Shown here: positions 44,701 through 52,645 of the stretch, in pieces
Position numbering within the stretch: the stretch's first letter is position 1
Layout: each line of letters opens with the position of its first letter
DNA from: Photobacterium angustum
GTDB taxonomy: Bacteria > Pseudomonadota > Gammaproteobacteria > Enterobacterales > Vibrionaceae
DNA: 64,000 nucleotides
Assembly (NCBI RefSeq): GCF_003026365.1
Contig: NZ_PYOM01000003.1
Coordinates: 62,001-126,000, forward strand
Reading direction: 5' to 3'
Notes under the pieces: model-generated
What the model saw: the letters and a program-made list of their open reading frames with translations, nothing else
What the model was told of the DNA's origin: nothing
Database searches by the model: none
Position numbers and translations under genes: made by a program

Positions 44701-45729
44701 ATGACATACAAGCGTATTACTAGTTTTGAATCTGGGCGACTCATTGCTTTACTCGCAATTATAGGCTTACACAGTCAAGTCTTTATGAAAACACCGTTGA
44801 TTTTCGGAGAGCCCATTGTTGGTATGTTCTTAAATCAAATGAGTCGTTTTGCTGTGCCGCTATTTTTCATTATTGCAGGCTATTTTTATTACCCCAAATT
44901 AGTCGCCAGCAAGTCAAAAGAAGATGTTTTTGCAAAGTACGCAAAACCTCTGATCATTATGTGGTTAAGTTGGAGTGTTGTTTTTCTAATAATCCCTTTT
45001 AACTTTTCGATACTACTCACTGATGGTTACCTTGCCGAACGCAGTAATCACTGGAATAATTTACTAGCAAACCCACTAAATACTTTGTTTGAAGGTTCTC
45101 TTGTACACTTGTGGTACATTCCTGCTCTAATTTGCGCGATAGGCATCATAACGTTGTTACATAAATATCGCCTTGATAACCTACTATTACCTGTTGGTTT
45201 TATATTATTCATTTATGGTTGTGCTGCAGGCAGTTATGTTCCAATTACAAATATAGAAGCACCAATTTTAACCCGTAACGGTCCCTTTTTTAGTACGTTA
45301 TTTGTTGTATTAGGTTATGAAATACATCGTCGCCAGATAGCATTGAATACCAAGTTAAGCCTTATTATTGCTAGTATTGGTTTTTCTGTATTTTTAATTG
45401 AGGCAAATTACCTCTATTTCTTTGCTAATGGTGCCTTTTATCATGATTTCTTATTTAGTTCACCGATATGGGCTGTAGGGATTTTCTTGTTTCTTCAAGA
45501 AAAGTCTAACTTTGGAGAACAGTTAAAACCAACAGCATTTAGTAAAGATATTTTAGGTATATACCTCTGTCACTTACTTATTGTTATTTACTTTTTTAAT
45601 TTGGTTTTCATGCTTAATATCAATCCGATATTATCCAGCTTTTTAGCATTACCTTTTGCTTTTATCATTTCACTCCTCTTAGTGAAACTATTACGAAAAC
45701 TTCCTTTTGGGTATCTATTAGTTCGCTAG
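44701..45729 (+). CDS. Acyltransferase-3 family membrane protein
   Basis: 342 residues with ten hydrophobic segments. The N-terminal ESGRLIALLAIIGLHSQ carries the conserved catalytic-type His at the end of TM1, and the RFAVPLFFIIAGYFYY segment (residues ~60-75) is the family hallmark. Such enzymes O-acylate surface polysaccharides or related periplasmic glycans (WecH, OafA). No polysaccharide gene cluster is nearby, so the acceptor is unknown. It is a single gene, convergent with the GTPase gene and sharing a terminator. Confidence 0.87.
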   Translation: MTYKRITSFESGRLIALLAIIGLHSQVFMKTPLIFGEPIVGMFLNQMSRFAVPLFFIIAGYFYYPKLVASKSKEDVFAKYAKPLIIMWLSWSVVFLIIPFNFSILLTDGYLAERSNHWNNLLANPLNTLFEGSLVHLWYIPALICAIGIITLLHKYRLDNLLLPVGFILFIYGCAAGSYVPITNIEAPILTRNGPFFSTLFVVLGYEIHRRQIALNTKLSLIIASIGFSVFLIEANYLYFFANGAFYHDFLFSSPIWAVGIFLFLQEKSNFGEQLKPTAFSKDILGIYLCHLLIVIYFFNLVFMLNINPILSSFLALPFAFIISLLLVKLLRKLPFGYLLVR

Positions 45730-45734
45730 CAGCA

Positions 45735-45776
45735 TAAAAAAGCCCTCTCCTTTACACTTGAGGGCTTTGTTCTTTT
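45735..45776. terminator. Bidirectional terminator between the acyltransferase and GTPase genes
   Basis: AAAGCCCTC ... GAGGGCTTT with an A run upstream and TTGTTCTTTT downstream, between convergent genes. Confidence 0.85.
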
Positions 45777-45785
45777 ATATATCTT

Positions 45786-47327
45786 TTATTTTACTGCAGC
45801 ATCAAAAACCAGTTTACCTAATCGATACAATCGTAGAGCTTGCTCGTTATAATCAATACGATCGCCGTCAATACGACGACGATTCAACTGGGTATTGATA
45901 CCCTCTTGATACACATCTTGAATCGTCTCTTGAAGCACATCTAAGTTATAGGTCAGTTTTTCACTACTAACAGATAATGGAATGATAATGTCGCTTTTCA
46001 TCAAGTTTTGGTTGTAATTAACGGCATCTAAAATGATTTTCCCTTTATTGGTTTGGATATCATTCAAATCATAAGGGGGTAACCATTCATCAACAGGCTT
46101 CAACTTATCCACCTGATTAACTAGAACAATAATCTTTGGTGCTTTTCGATGCTGATTTTTCGGTTGTGTATAAAATTCTTCAATCATCTGTTTTAACATG
46201 ATGTCAGCTTGGCGCGATGATTGATTCGCTTTAAGTACCCACAACACTACATCACTCTGCGTGACTTGTTTTAGCAGCATTTGATTAATACTCTCAGTAC
46301 CGTCAATACCAGGTAGATCAATTAAATTAATCACATCGGTTCCTTCGACTTCGCAGCGATACGTTGTTGCTTTATCTGTTGAAGGTAACGCACTAATTTC
46401 TGCCGACATTTCCCCTAGTAAGCCATTAACTACAGATGATTTACCCGCACTAATTTGCCCTATTACTGCAACACGTAGTGGTTCAATAGGAACCGCTCCT
46501 GCCTGTTGATCTTTGTCATGCATTTTACTGTGCGGAACAGAAGCATCATCAAGTTTAAAGTGACCGCTATAAAGATCGATGGCGACAGAAGCGACTTCTT
46601 GTAGCAAAGTCGCTTTTAGTTTGGTTTGTACTTCTAGGCTGACATCATCAAACAGTTTACCTAACACTAATCCACGCGCCTCTGCTAACCATCCTGTAGG
46701 GGTTGCGATACGAAATAATCGATAGACATCATAGGCAGATTTCGCATAGCCCACTTTATCCTTTAATTGATAACCTTGCTGAAGGCTTTTTAAGGTTATT
46801 TTCTCAGCAAATGGCACATGCTCTTGTAAAAAATAACGATAACGACGACTCACTTCTTCCACCATGAGTAAAAACTCAGGGGCAGTAAAAGATAGGCGTT
46901 GAGCTGATTTACCTTTATTAAAACGATCTGCCACTTCTGCAACTAAAACGTATGCATGCGCTTGTAATGACTCCCACTCAGGTGCATCACTCAGTTGTTT
47001 TTGAATGATTAATGTCACTTCTTGCCACACCTGATTTTCATGTGCTCCCCATTGTGGATTACCTTCCACATGCAACGGAGCTAAATCATCACTGATCGCC
47101 TCACTCACCACCTTTTTACGGCGAATAAACCAATAAGGGACAAAAATAAGCAAACATGAAATTGCAATTAAAGCGAAAAACAGTATCCATTGGCCATTAT
47201 TGATTAAAGCAATAATACCAAAACCTGATAACACGATAATCGGTAATAAAATAGCAACAGCCACCAGCGGAATAAAACCATCTGATAGCTGACTAACGAG
47301 TTGATAACTCTTATTTACGCGTTTCAT
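45786..47327 (-). CDS. Membrane-anchored dynamin/Era-like GTPase
   Basis: About 513 residues. Two hydrophobic segments near the N terminus (~16-42 and ~46-67), a helical region (~85-265), then a GTPase domain with G1 GQISAGKSS (290-298), G3 DLPG (337-340) and G4 NQVDK (404-408). A DxxG/SAKSS-like layout fits the TRAFAC GTPases that act at membranes. ATG 47327 (TAAGGATAGCA upstream) is preferred over 47345; it overlaps the end of the preceding gene by 17 bp, so the two GTPases are translated together. Function unknown; the pair with a DUF697 GTPase recurs in proteobacteria but is not well described. Confidence 0.82.
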   Translation of the reverse strand: MKRVNKSYQLVSQLSDGFIPLVAVAILLPIIVLSGFGIIALINNGQWILFFALIAISCLLIFVPYWFIRRKKVVSEAISDDLAPLHVEGNPQWGAHENQVWQEVTLIIQKQLSDAPEWESLQAHAYVLVAEVADRFNKGKSAQRLSFTAPEFLLMVEEVSRRYRYFLQEHVPFAEKITLKSLQQGYQLKDKVGYAKSAYDVYRLFRIATPTGWLAEARGLVLGKLFDDVSLEVQTKLKATLLQEVASVAIDLYSGHFKLDDASVPHSKMHDKDQQAGAVPIEPLRVAVIGQISAGKSSVVNGLLGEMSAEISALPSTDKATTYRCEVEGTDVINLIDLPGIDGTESINQMLLKQVTQSDVVLWVLKANQSSRQADIMLKQMIEEFYTQPKNQHRKAPKIIVLVNQVDKLKPVDEWLPPYDLNDIQTNKGKIILDAVNYNQNLMKSDIIIPLSVSSEKLTYNLDVLQETIQDVYQEGINTQLNRRRIDGDRIDYNEQALRLYRLGKLVFDAAVK

Positions 47328-48507
47328 TGCTATCCTTACTATCAAGGTTGTTTTGATTAACTTGCTGTTCCGCCACTTTTTTAACTGACTTAAACGCTTG
47401 TTGATACGTTGTCTTTAATAACTCTTTCGATACGGTTTCACCTTTACTGCGATGGTAAAGGTACATAGCGGCTGCACGGCCAATCGCATAAGAAGATGAG
47501 AAGCTCATTGCGGCAGCGGTAGCACTACCGACAGTTTGCCCGTAAGCGGGAATAAACTTCACTAACTGATTAACGCTTAGCTTGGAGATATATTGCAACA
47601 AGAAACCAGATCCAAGCATACTAATAAATTCTGCATAGTCTTTCTTATTCCACGTTACACCATATTGATTGGCAAGGCTGTGTAACATTTTTCCTTGAAT
47701 CGCAGGAACTGTAAATAATCCAATAGCTGGGATCGCATCACTCGCGCCTGCAGCGCCTGCATACCATAAGACTTCTTTACGTAATCGCTCGAAGTTTTGC
47801 TCTTCTCTATTACTGTGTGCCTGTTTATTTGAAAGCAAACTCAACATAGGCAGCGTTTCAGAAAGCACAGCATTTAAGGTATCTAAGCCGATATACTGTT
47901 GATCATCAGGGATCAAATCAACACCAATTGGCTGATAAGTATTTAGTTGCTCGTCCGTATTTTTCGCCTGCCACACAGACTCTTTAATACCCCATATTTC
48001 CATAACTCGCTGATGGTTATAAAAAATGGCTCGCTCGCGTTCTTGGCTATCAGTCAGGCTATTGATTGCCGTATGAACAACTAATATATGTTTAATTTTT
48101 CCTGAGCGCTTAATGGTTTTTAACGCGTCAAGAACGGATGATTGTTCTGGTTCTTCAGCTTTCATGATAACGATCAGTGCATGGCTTTTACCGCTACACA
48201 TCGTTATGTCCTCAGCAGGATCATAATTAGCTTCGGCTAAACCACGGGTATCTAGAAAGCGGACTAATGGGCTATCTGTTGGATGTTGGTAAACTTCTGC
48301 AGTACGTGTACACGGTTGAAAACCATTACCGATCTCAACCGCACTACTTCCTGTGATAGCTTGAATAACCGTCGATTTACCTGCACCGGTTTTACCTAGA
48401 AGCCATAATGTTGGAATATGCTTTTGCCATTCATCGAATGCAGGCTCAAGCTCTGGATTAACCGTTGGGTTAATATAATCATAAACTTTCTTGAAAAAAC
48501 GATTCAT
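47311..48507 (-). CDS. GTPase with C-terminal DUF697 membrane domain
   Basis: 398 residues. G1 is GKTGAGKS (38-45) and G3 is DTRG (86-89). The usual NKxD is replaced by a VVHTAINS stretch near residue 142, so guanine recognition may differ. The C-terminal part (~245-370) is the hydrophobic DUF697 region (DAIPAIGLFTVPAIQGKML, QTVGSATAAAMSF). Proteins of this type associate with the inner membrane; the DUF697 part may insert in it. It overlaps the following GTPase gene by 17 bp and lies 63 bp after a potassium channel gene, on the same strand. Confidence 0.82.
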   Translation of the reverse strand: MNRFFKKVYDYINPTVNPELEPAFDEWQKHIPTLWLLGKTGAGKSTVIQAITGSSAVEIGNGFQPCTRTAEVYQHPTDSPLVRFLDTRGLAEANYDPAEDITMCSGKSHALIVIMKAEEPEQSSVLDALKTIKRSGKIKHILVVHTAINSLTDSQERERAIFYNHQRVMEIWGIKESVWQAKNTDEQLNTYQPIGVDLIPDDQQYIGLDTLNAVLSETLPMLSLLSNKQAHSNREEQNFERLRKEVLWYAGAAGASDAIPAIGLFTVPAIQGKMLHSLANQYGVTWNKKDYAEFISMLGSGFLLQYISKLSVNQLVKFIPAYGQTVGSATAAAMSFSSSYAIGRAAAMYLYHRSKGETVSKELLKTTYQQAFKSVKKVAEQQVNQNNLDSKDSNETRK

Positions 48508-48542
48508 TGTTTATAAATACTCAATAACGTTCAAAAACAACG

Positions 48543-48567
48543 ACTATCGCTTTTATCAAACGATAGT
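48543..48567 (-). terminator. Possible terminator between the channel and the first GTPase gene
   Basis: ACTATCG (48543-48549) and CGATAGT (48561-48567), then on the minus strand CGTTGTTTTTG. A short stem with a weak T tract, so read-through into the GTPase pair is likely. Confidence 0.4.
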
Positions 48568-48570
48568 TAA

Positions 48571-49254
48571 CTACTCATCACGACCTAAATGCTTACTGCC
48601 ACTAGAGCTGACTAAACTTGACACTACGATTGCCATATAAAATACGCCGACAATAGCTTCTAAATATGCGAAAACTTTCGCAATCGGAGTAACCGGTAAA
48701 ATATCGCCATAACCTAATGTCGTTAAGGTAACAAAACTAAAATACGCTGCATCAGAGAAATTCTCATGCCATGGTCCTGAATTGATACCATGAATTAAAT
48801 CGGGAAAAACACGGATAAGGATCAAATACGCAATCGCCCACATTAAGCCAAGCAATAAAAATAATGCCATAGAGCCAATGATCTTATTGGTATTAATTGA
48901 ACCTGTGAACAAGATCTGACGCATAATAGATTTAAACGTGCCAAAAAAGAAAACAAACATCAGCGATAGCATAATAATTTCAATTTCTTCAATACCTAAC
49001 AGGATCCTAGCAATCATTGCCATAATCCAGATTCCGACCAAAGATGTTAAAAAGCGAAACCATGATCTATCAAAACGTAAACTTAATAAGCAGACAACAA
49101 ACGTAATGACAGTAAAGGCTTCTAACGCATATTGAACAAAACCATGGGGGATCACTTTCTCTAGTGATGCACTAATTAATAAGCTTATTAAAGCTATCGT
49201 CAGAAAAAAGAAATTATTCTGCGAGTTAATCTGTTCTATCTTTTTTTGTAACAC
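48571..49254 (-). CDS. Potassium-channel-like membrane protein (ion channel 2 pore)
   Basis: 227 residues with about six hydrophobic segments, as in a six-TM voltage-gated-like channel but without charged S4 repeats. The pore loop and selectivity filter are in the last third: FSFVTLTTLGYGDILPVTP (residues ~170-188), with TLGYGD matching the K+ filter. Flanking segments are the pore helices (M1 ~130-150, M2 ~195-215). No RCK regulatory domain follows; the C terminus is short and polar. It is the first of three genes on this strand with two membrane-associated GTPases, an arrangement whose meaning is unknown. Confidence 0.85.
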   Translation of the reverse strand: MLQKKIEQINSQNNFFFLTIALISLLISASLEKVIPHGFVQYALEAFTVITFVVCLLSLRFDRSWFRFLTSLVGIWIMAMIARILLGIEEIEIIMLSLMFVFFFGTFKSIMRQILFTGSINTNKIIGSMALFLLLGLMWAIAYLILIRVFPDLIHGINSGPWHENFSDAAYFSFVTLTTLGYGDILPVTPIAKVFAYLEAIVGVFYMAIVVSSLVSSSGSKHLGRDE

Positions 49255-49293
49255 TGCGTTCTATACTCCATGCAATGAACGACTTGATTAGAC

Positions 49294-50553
49294 TTATCGT
49301 GCTAACCGATGATGCGCTTTGGCAAAATGGCCTGAGCAAAAAGCCCCAATAATTGAAAGCTCACCTGCTAAACATAGTGCCGCGCACACTTCTGCTAATG
49401 CTTGCGATTGGCCACTTCCATATAAACCTAATAGCTCTAAACACGCTTTTTGGCTAGGGAGATGTGTTCCTCCACCGACTGTTCCCACCATCAAATTTGG
49501 TAATGTTACAGATACACAGAGCCCATCTTGTTGATTTAGTTCCATTCGCGTTATACCAACAGAAGATTCCGCTACACATGCCGCATCTTGCCCACACGCA
49601 ATATAAAATGCAGCAAGTGCATTCGCATAATGTGCATTAACACCGATAGTACCGCTTAATGCCCCGCCTACTGTCGTCATTTTACCAAAGTCGACCATTT
49701 TCTCAGGCGTTGTATGAAGATATTTCTTTACTAGCTCACGGCTTAAATGTACTTCAGCAGTCACTTTCTTCCCACGAACCGAACGTAACGTTTGTGCTGT
49801 TGCTTTTTTATCACCGGATAAATTACAGTCTAAGAATGCCTCGACTGGTTTAATAGGCGTATTAGCAAGAATATATTCAAAAACGGCATTGGTTGAAATC
49901 GTTACCATATTTTGACCAGATGCATCACCGGTTAGATATTCAAAAACTAAGTAAACATGATTACCTTCCATGCTCAAGTTAATGTCTGATAGCTTACCGT
50001 AGCGCGTAGTTGATTCGGCAATCGTTTTAAAAGTATCGTATTGTGTTGTGACCCAAGTAATAAATTTGCTCGCCTGAACCAATGATTCAAACGCAAACCC
50101 CGGTGCTCGCGTTACGCCTTCATTTAACAATATCGCACTTGCTCCCCCCGCTTCACTGATCAGTAAAGCTCCACGATGATAGGATGCAACTAATGCAGCT
50201 TCTGTTGTTGCTAATGGCACAAAATACTCACCACTAGCAAATAGACCATTTACTTTTAAAGGCCCAGCAACACCTAACGGCAACTTTACTGAGCCAATAA
50301 AGTTTTCAATGTTCTTTTCGTAGCAATGCTGTTGCTGCTGGGTTTCGGTATCATACAAAACAGTTTGAGAGTTAATGTTATTCAACACTTCCCAGCGTTT
50401 AGCTATAGTACGATCACTGATATACGGGTTACGCGGTAACTTTTTTGTTGGTGGTGTTACAATGGGATCTAGGCGTTGATGTAATTGCGAAGAAGAAAGC
50501 TGACCTAGCATGGAGGTCACATAATCCGGACGATGTAAGTTAAGTTTTGGCAT
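49294..50553 (-). CDS. Hydroxymethylglutaryl-CoA reductase (NADPH type)
   Basis: 419 residues. All catalytic landmarks are visible: NFIGSVKLPLGVAGP (84-98), TTEAALVAS with catalytic Glu118, GDASGQNMVT (209-218), NLSGDKKATA with catalytic Lys at 249/250, the catalytic Asp323 in GQDAA, GTVGGGTHLPSQ (358-368) and C-terminal His414/415. The DKK motif is that of the class I (eukaryote/archaeal-like) enzyme. It converts HMG-CoA to mevalonate. No other mevalonate pathway gene is in the window. Vibrios carry such a single gene, so the role, biosynthetic or otherwise, is unclear. Confidence 0.93.
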   Translation of the reverse strand: MPKLNLHRPDYVTSMLGQLSSSQLHQRLDPIVTPPTKKLPRNPYISDRTIAKRWEVLNNINSQTVLYDTETQQQQHCYEKNIENFIGSVKLPLGVAGPLKVNGLFASGEYFVPLATTEAALVASYHRGALLISEAGGASAILLNEGVTRAPGFAFESLVQASKFITWVTTQYDTFKTIAESTTRYGKLSDINLSMEGNHVYLVFEYLTGDASGQNMVTISTNAVFEYILANTPIKPVEAFLDCNLSGDKKATAQTLRSVRGKKVTAEVHLSRELVKKYLHTTPEKMVDFGKMTTVGGALSGTIGVNAHYANALAAFYIACGQDAACVAESSVGITRMELNQQDGLCVSVTLPNLMVGTVGGGTHLPSQKACLELLGLYGSGQSQALAEVCAALCLAGELSIIGAFCSGHFAKAHHRLAR

Positions 50554-50653
50554 GAATACAACACATTACGAAATGGAAGCGTATTATATCGCTAAACACC
50601 TCATAAACTGCTCATGCCAGATCAGACCGAGATAGAAAGACTAAGTGAAGAGA

Positions 50654-51004
50654 CTAAAGCACCATAACATGATCGCAAAGAATACGATCCTCTTGGCAAA
50701 CTAATACCATTTCAGCCATAAACTCACCTTCTGCTTTGCTGAAAAATTGCTTCCACACAATAACAACTGAGTCTGGTCTTTTAAACACTGCAACAGGAAA
50801 GCGTTCAGTAAAAAAGCCTTTTTCAGATTGGTACTTTTCACACACTTGCTTGAGGTAATCTTTCGTCACAATAGCCTTTAATCGCGGAGTAAAATCGCGA
50901 ACGTGTGCTGAATGATCTTGTCTTGTTGATGCATCCATTAAGTTATCCATTATAGGTGTTGCTAACAGTAAGATTTCATCATCATCAATAAAAGTAAAAT
51001 TCAT
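50654..51004 (-). CDS. Hypothetical protein, 116 residues (possible NTF2/SnoaL-like fold)
   Basis: I do not recognise a family. A small, soluble protein with an acidic N terminus (FIDDDEILLLATPIMD), an Arg/His-rich middle (RQDHSAHVRDF) and a C-terminal half with alternating strands (VAVFKRPDSVVIVWKQF, EFMAEMVLVC). Length and the helix-then-strand pattern resemble NTF2/SnoaL-like proteins, which is only a guess. It starts 21 bp after the GFA-family gene on the same strand, with AGAGGTG before the ATG, so the two form an operon. Confidence 0.65.
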   Translation of the reverse strand: MNFTFIDDDEILLLATPIMDNLMDASTRQDHSAHVRDFTPRLKAIVTKDYLKQVCEKYQSEKGFFTERFPVAVFKRPDSVVIVWKQFFSKAEGEFMAEMVLVCQEDRILCDHVMVL

Positions 51005-51025
51005 TCACACCTCTTTTAAATAGGC

Positions 51026-51436
51026 TTAGTGTGCTTGCTTTGGATAACACGGTACATTTTCAGGTAATTGATACCAGCTCACTTTTTCACTAACCCAAAC
51101 ATGCATTTGTGGCTGGAACATAACATCGTCAACGCAAGCAACAGGCTTAAGTTTAAGCTTAACTGTAGAGCGATCATCAGGGTTAAAATGATAAATACGA
51201 TTACCACATTCAGGGCAAAATACCGCCGTATTGGTGTTGCCACTATCGGCTTTACGACTCCACATTTTTAATTCACCACTAAATGTAATATCTTCTGCAG
51301 CAATCACAGCGGTAATACTAAACGGGCTTGTTGATAGTTTTTGGCATTCTTTGCAATGACAAGCAAAAACTTTCAATGGTTTATTTTTTAATACATAAGA
51401 AACTTGACCACACTGGCATTGCGCTGTTATTTCCAC
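51026..51436 (-). CDS. GFA-family protein (zinc-binding, glutathione-dependent formaldehyde-activating-like)
   Basis: 136 residues with the seven Cys pattern of the GFA family: C8 and C10 (QCQCGQVSY), C27, C29 and C32 (FACHCKECQ) and C74 and C77 (FCPECGNRIY), which bind zinc. The founding Gfa was linked to S-hydroxymethylglutathione formation, but most homologues have no proven role, so the name should not be read as function. It is the first gene of a two-gene unit with the 116-residue hypothetical. Confidence 0.85.
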   Translation of the reverse strand: MEITAQCQCGQVSYVLKNKPLKVFACHCKECQKLSTSPFSITAVIAAEDITFSGELKMWSRKADSGNTNTAVFCPECGNRIYHFNPDDRSTVKLKLKPVACVDDVMFQPQMHVWVSEKVSWYQLPENVPCYPKQAH

Positions 51437-51521
51437 AAATCCTCTCTTACTTTCAAGTAAAATATCACATTAACAGTGCCTAGAATTTAAACTTAGATCT
51501 TGTTCACAAATATCAGATAAG

Positions 51522-51548
51522 AAAAAAGCCGAACTAGTCGGCTTTTTT
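51522..51548 (-). terminator. Terminator of the AttEFGH-like operon
   Basis: AAAAAAGCCGA (51522-51532) and TCGGCTTTTTT (51538-51548), a strong hairpin directly after the lipoprotein gene. Confidence 0.9.
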
Positions 51549-51553
51549 CAATA

Positions 51554-52645
51554 TTATTCGTATCCGGTAAGCTCCATAAAGCCTTTTCCTTTATGACTAC
51601 CAGTGACCCGAATAGGTCCTTCCCAATAAGGGAAAATAAAGGGTAACCACTGTTCTCGACGAACAGCTGTTGTTTCAATCTTTATGGATTGTGATGGTAT
51701 CTCAATCTCCCATATTAACGGGAACTGCTTTCCTTTAACGGAAAAATATTTTATCGGCTTCATGCGGATCTGATGATTATCAAGCTTAACTACTTTACCG
51801 TTTTTCCATGAACGAGAACCAAAAAAGTAAGGCTTTTCACCGTGTTCACGTAATTGAGAAACCATCAATGCACTGCCGTCATCAAGGTGAATAGAGAACC
51901 AATCCCATCCCTGCTGCTGTAAGCTAAGCATACTGCTACTCCATTCACGATCAAACCAACCTTGGCCTTTTACGCGATAAGTTTCGCCATCAAGCTCTAG
52001 CATCCCTTTTACATTCAAAAATGGTGCGCTGTAATAATAAGAGGCAATATCTAGCAGTGGGTGTTTACGGCTATAGCCATTATCCCCCTGCAAGACTATC
52101 GTTCCCGCTTGTGTGATATCTAAAATCGCTTTCATATTATCATCAGCAAATTCAAGTCTACCGGGAAAAGGTGAGCTATCTTTTGAACGCCATGTCCAAT
52201 TATCTAACCACGCTCGAAATGGGCTTAATATCACCCCAGCTTGACCTATACCACCACGAGCAAAGCGTTCTGCTCGCCATGTTTTCTTCTTGGTTGTGAT
52301 CACTGCATGCGCCATATACATTTGTGGCGTTTTCCAACCTTTGGTTTCTTCATCCCCCGTCGCCATTCGGAATAATGTCCATTGCAACGCTATTTGCTTG
52401 CCACTTTCAGATTCAAGGTTAGTGGTGAAATACCACCATTCAGCACGATACTCAGGATGTGAACCATAATCTTTAGGAAATTGCAGCTTGTTACCTTTCA
52501 CTACAGGCTCAAACACATAGTCGGTTGATTGAGTCAGTGATTCCACAGATTTACTCGGTGTTTTTTGGTTATCGCAAGCATTTAAAAACAACGCTAACGT
52601 TAGGGTAACTACAACGCGACAGAGCCATATTAATGACATCTTCAT
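51554..52645 (-). CDS. AttH-like lipoprotein (lipocalin/CrtC-like)
   Basis: About 363 residues. A lipoprotein signal peptide (~1-25) ends with lipobox LNAC. The mature part has the AttH/CrtC lipocalin-like fold: DYGSHPEYRAEWWYFTTNL near residue 65, LQWTLFR, MYMAHAVIT and GQGWFDREWSSS near 245. Such proteins are the outer-membrane or periplasmic partner of AttEFG-type ABC exporters. The longest frame starts at 52789 inside the permease gene; ATG 52645 follows AGGGAG and overlaps the permease stop by one base (TAATG), showing translational coupling. Confidence 0.88.
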   Translation of the reverse strand: MKMSLIWLCRVVVTLTLALFLNACDNQKTPSKSVESLTQSTDYVFEPVVKGNKLQFPKDYGSHPEYRAEWWYFTTNLESESGKQIALQWTLFRMATGDEETKGWKTPQMYMAHAVITTKKKTWRAERFARGGIGQAGVILSPFRAWLDNWTWRSKDSSPFPGRLEFADDNMKAILDITQAGTIVLQGDNGYSRKHPLLDIASYYYSAPFLNVKGMLELDGETYRVKGQGWFDREWSSSMLSLQQQGWDWFSIHLDDGSALMVSQLREHGEKPYFFGSRSWKNGKVVKLDNHQIRMKPIKYFSVKGKQFPLIWEIEIPSQSIKIETTAVRREQWLPFIFPYWEGPIRVTGSHKGKGFMELTGYE

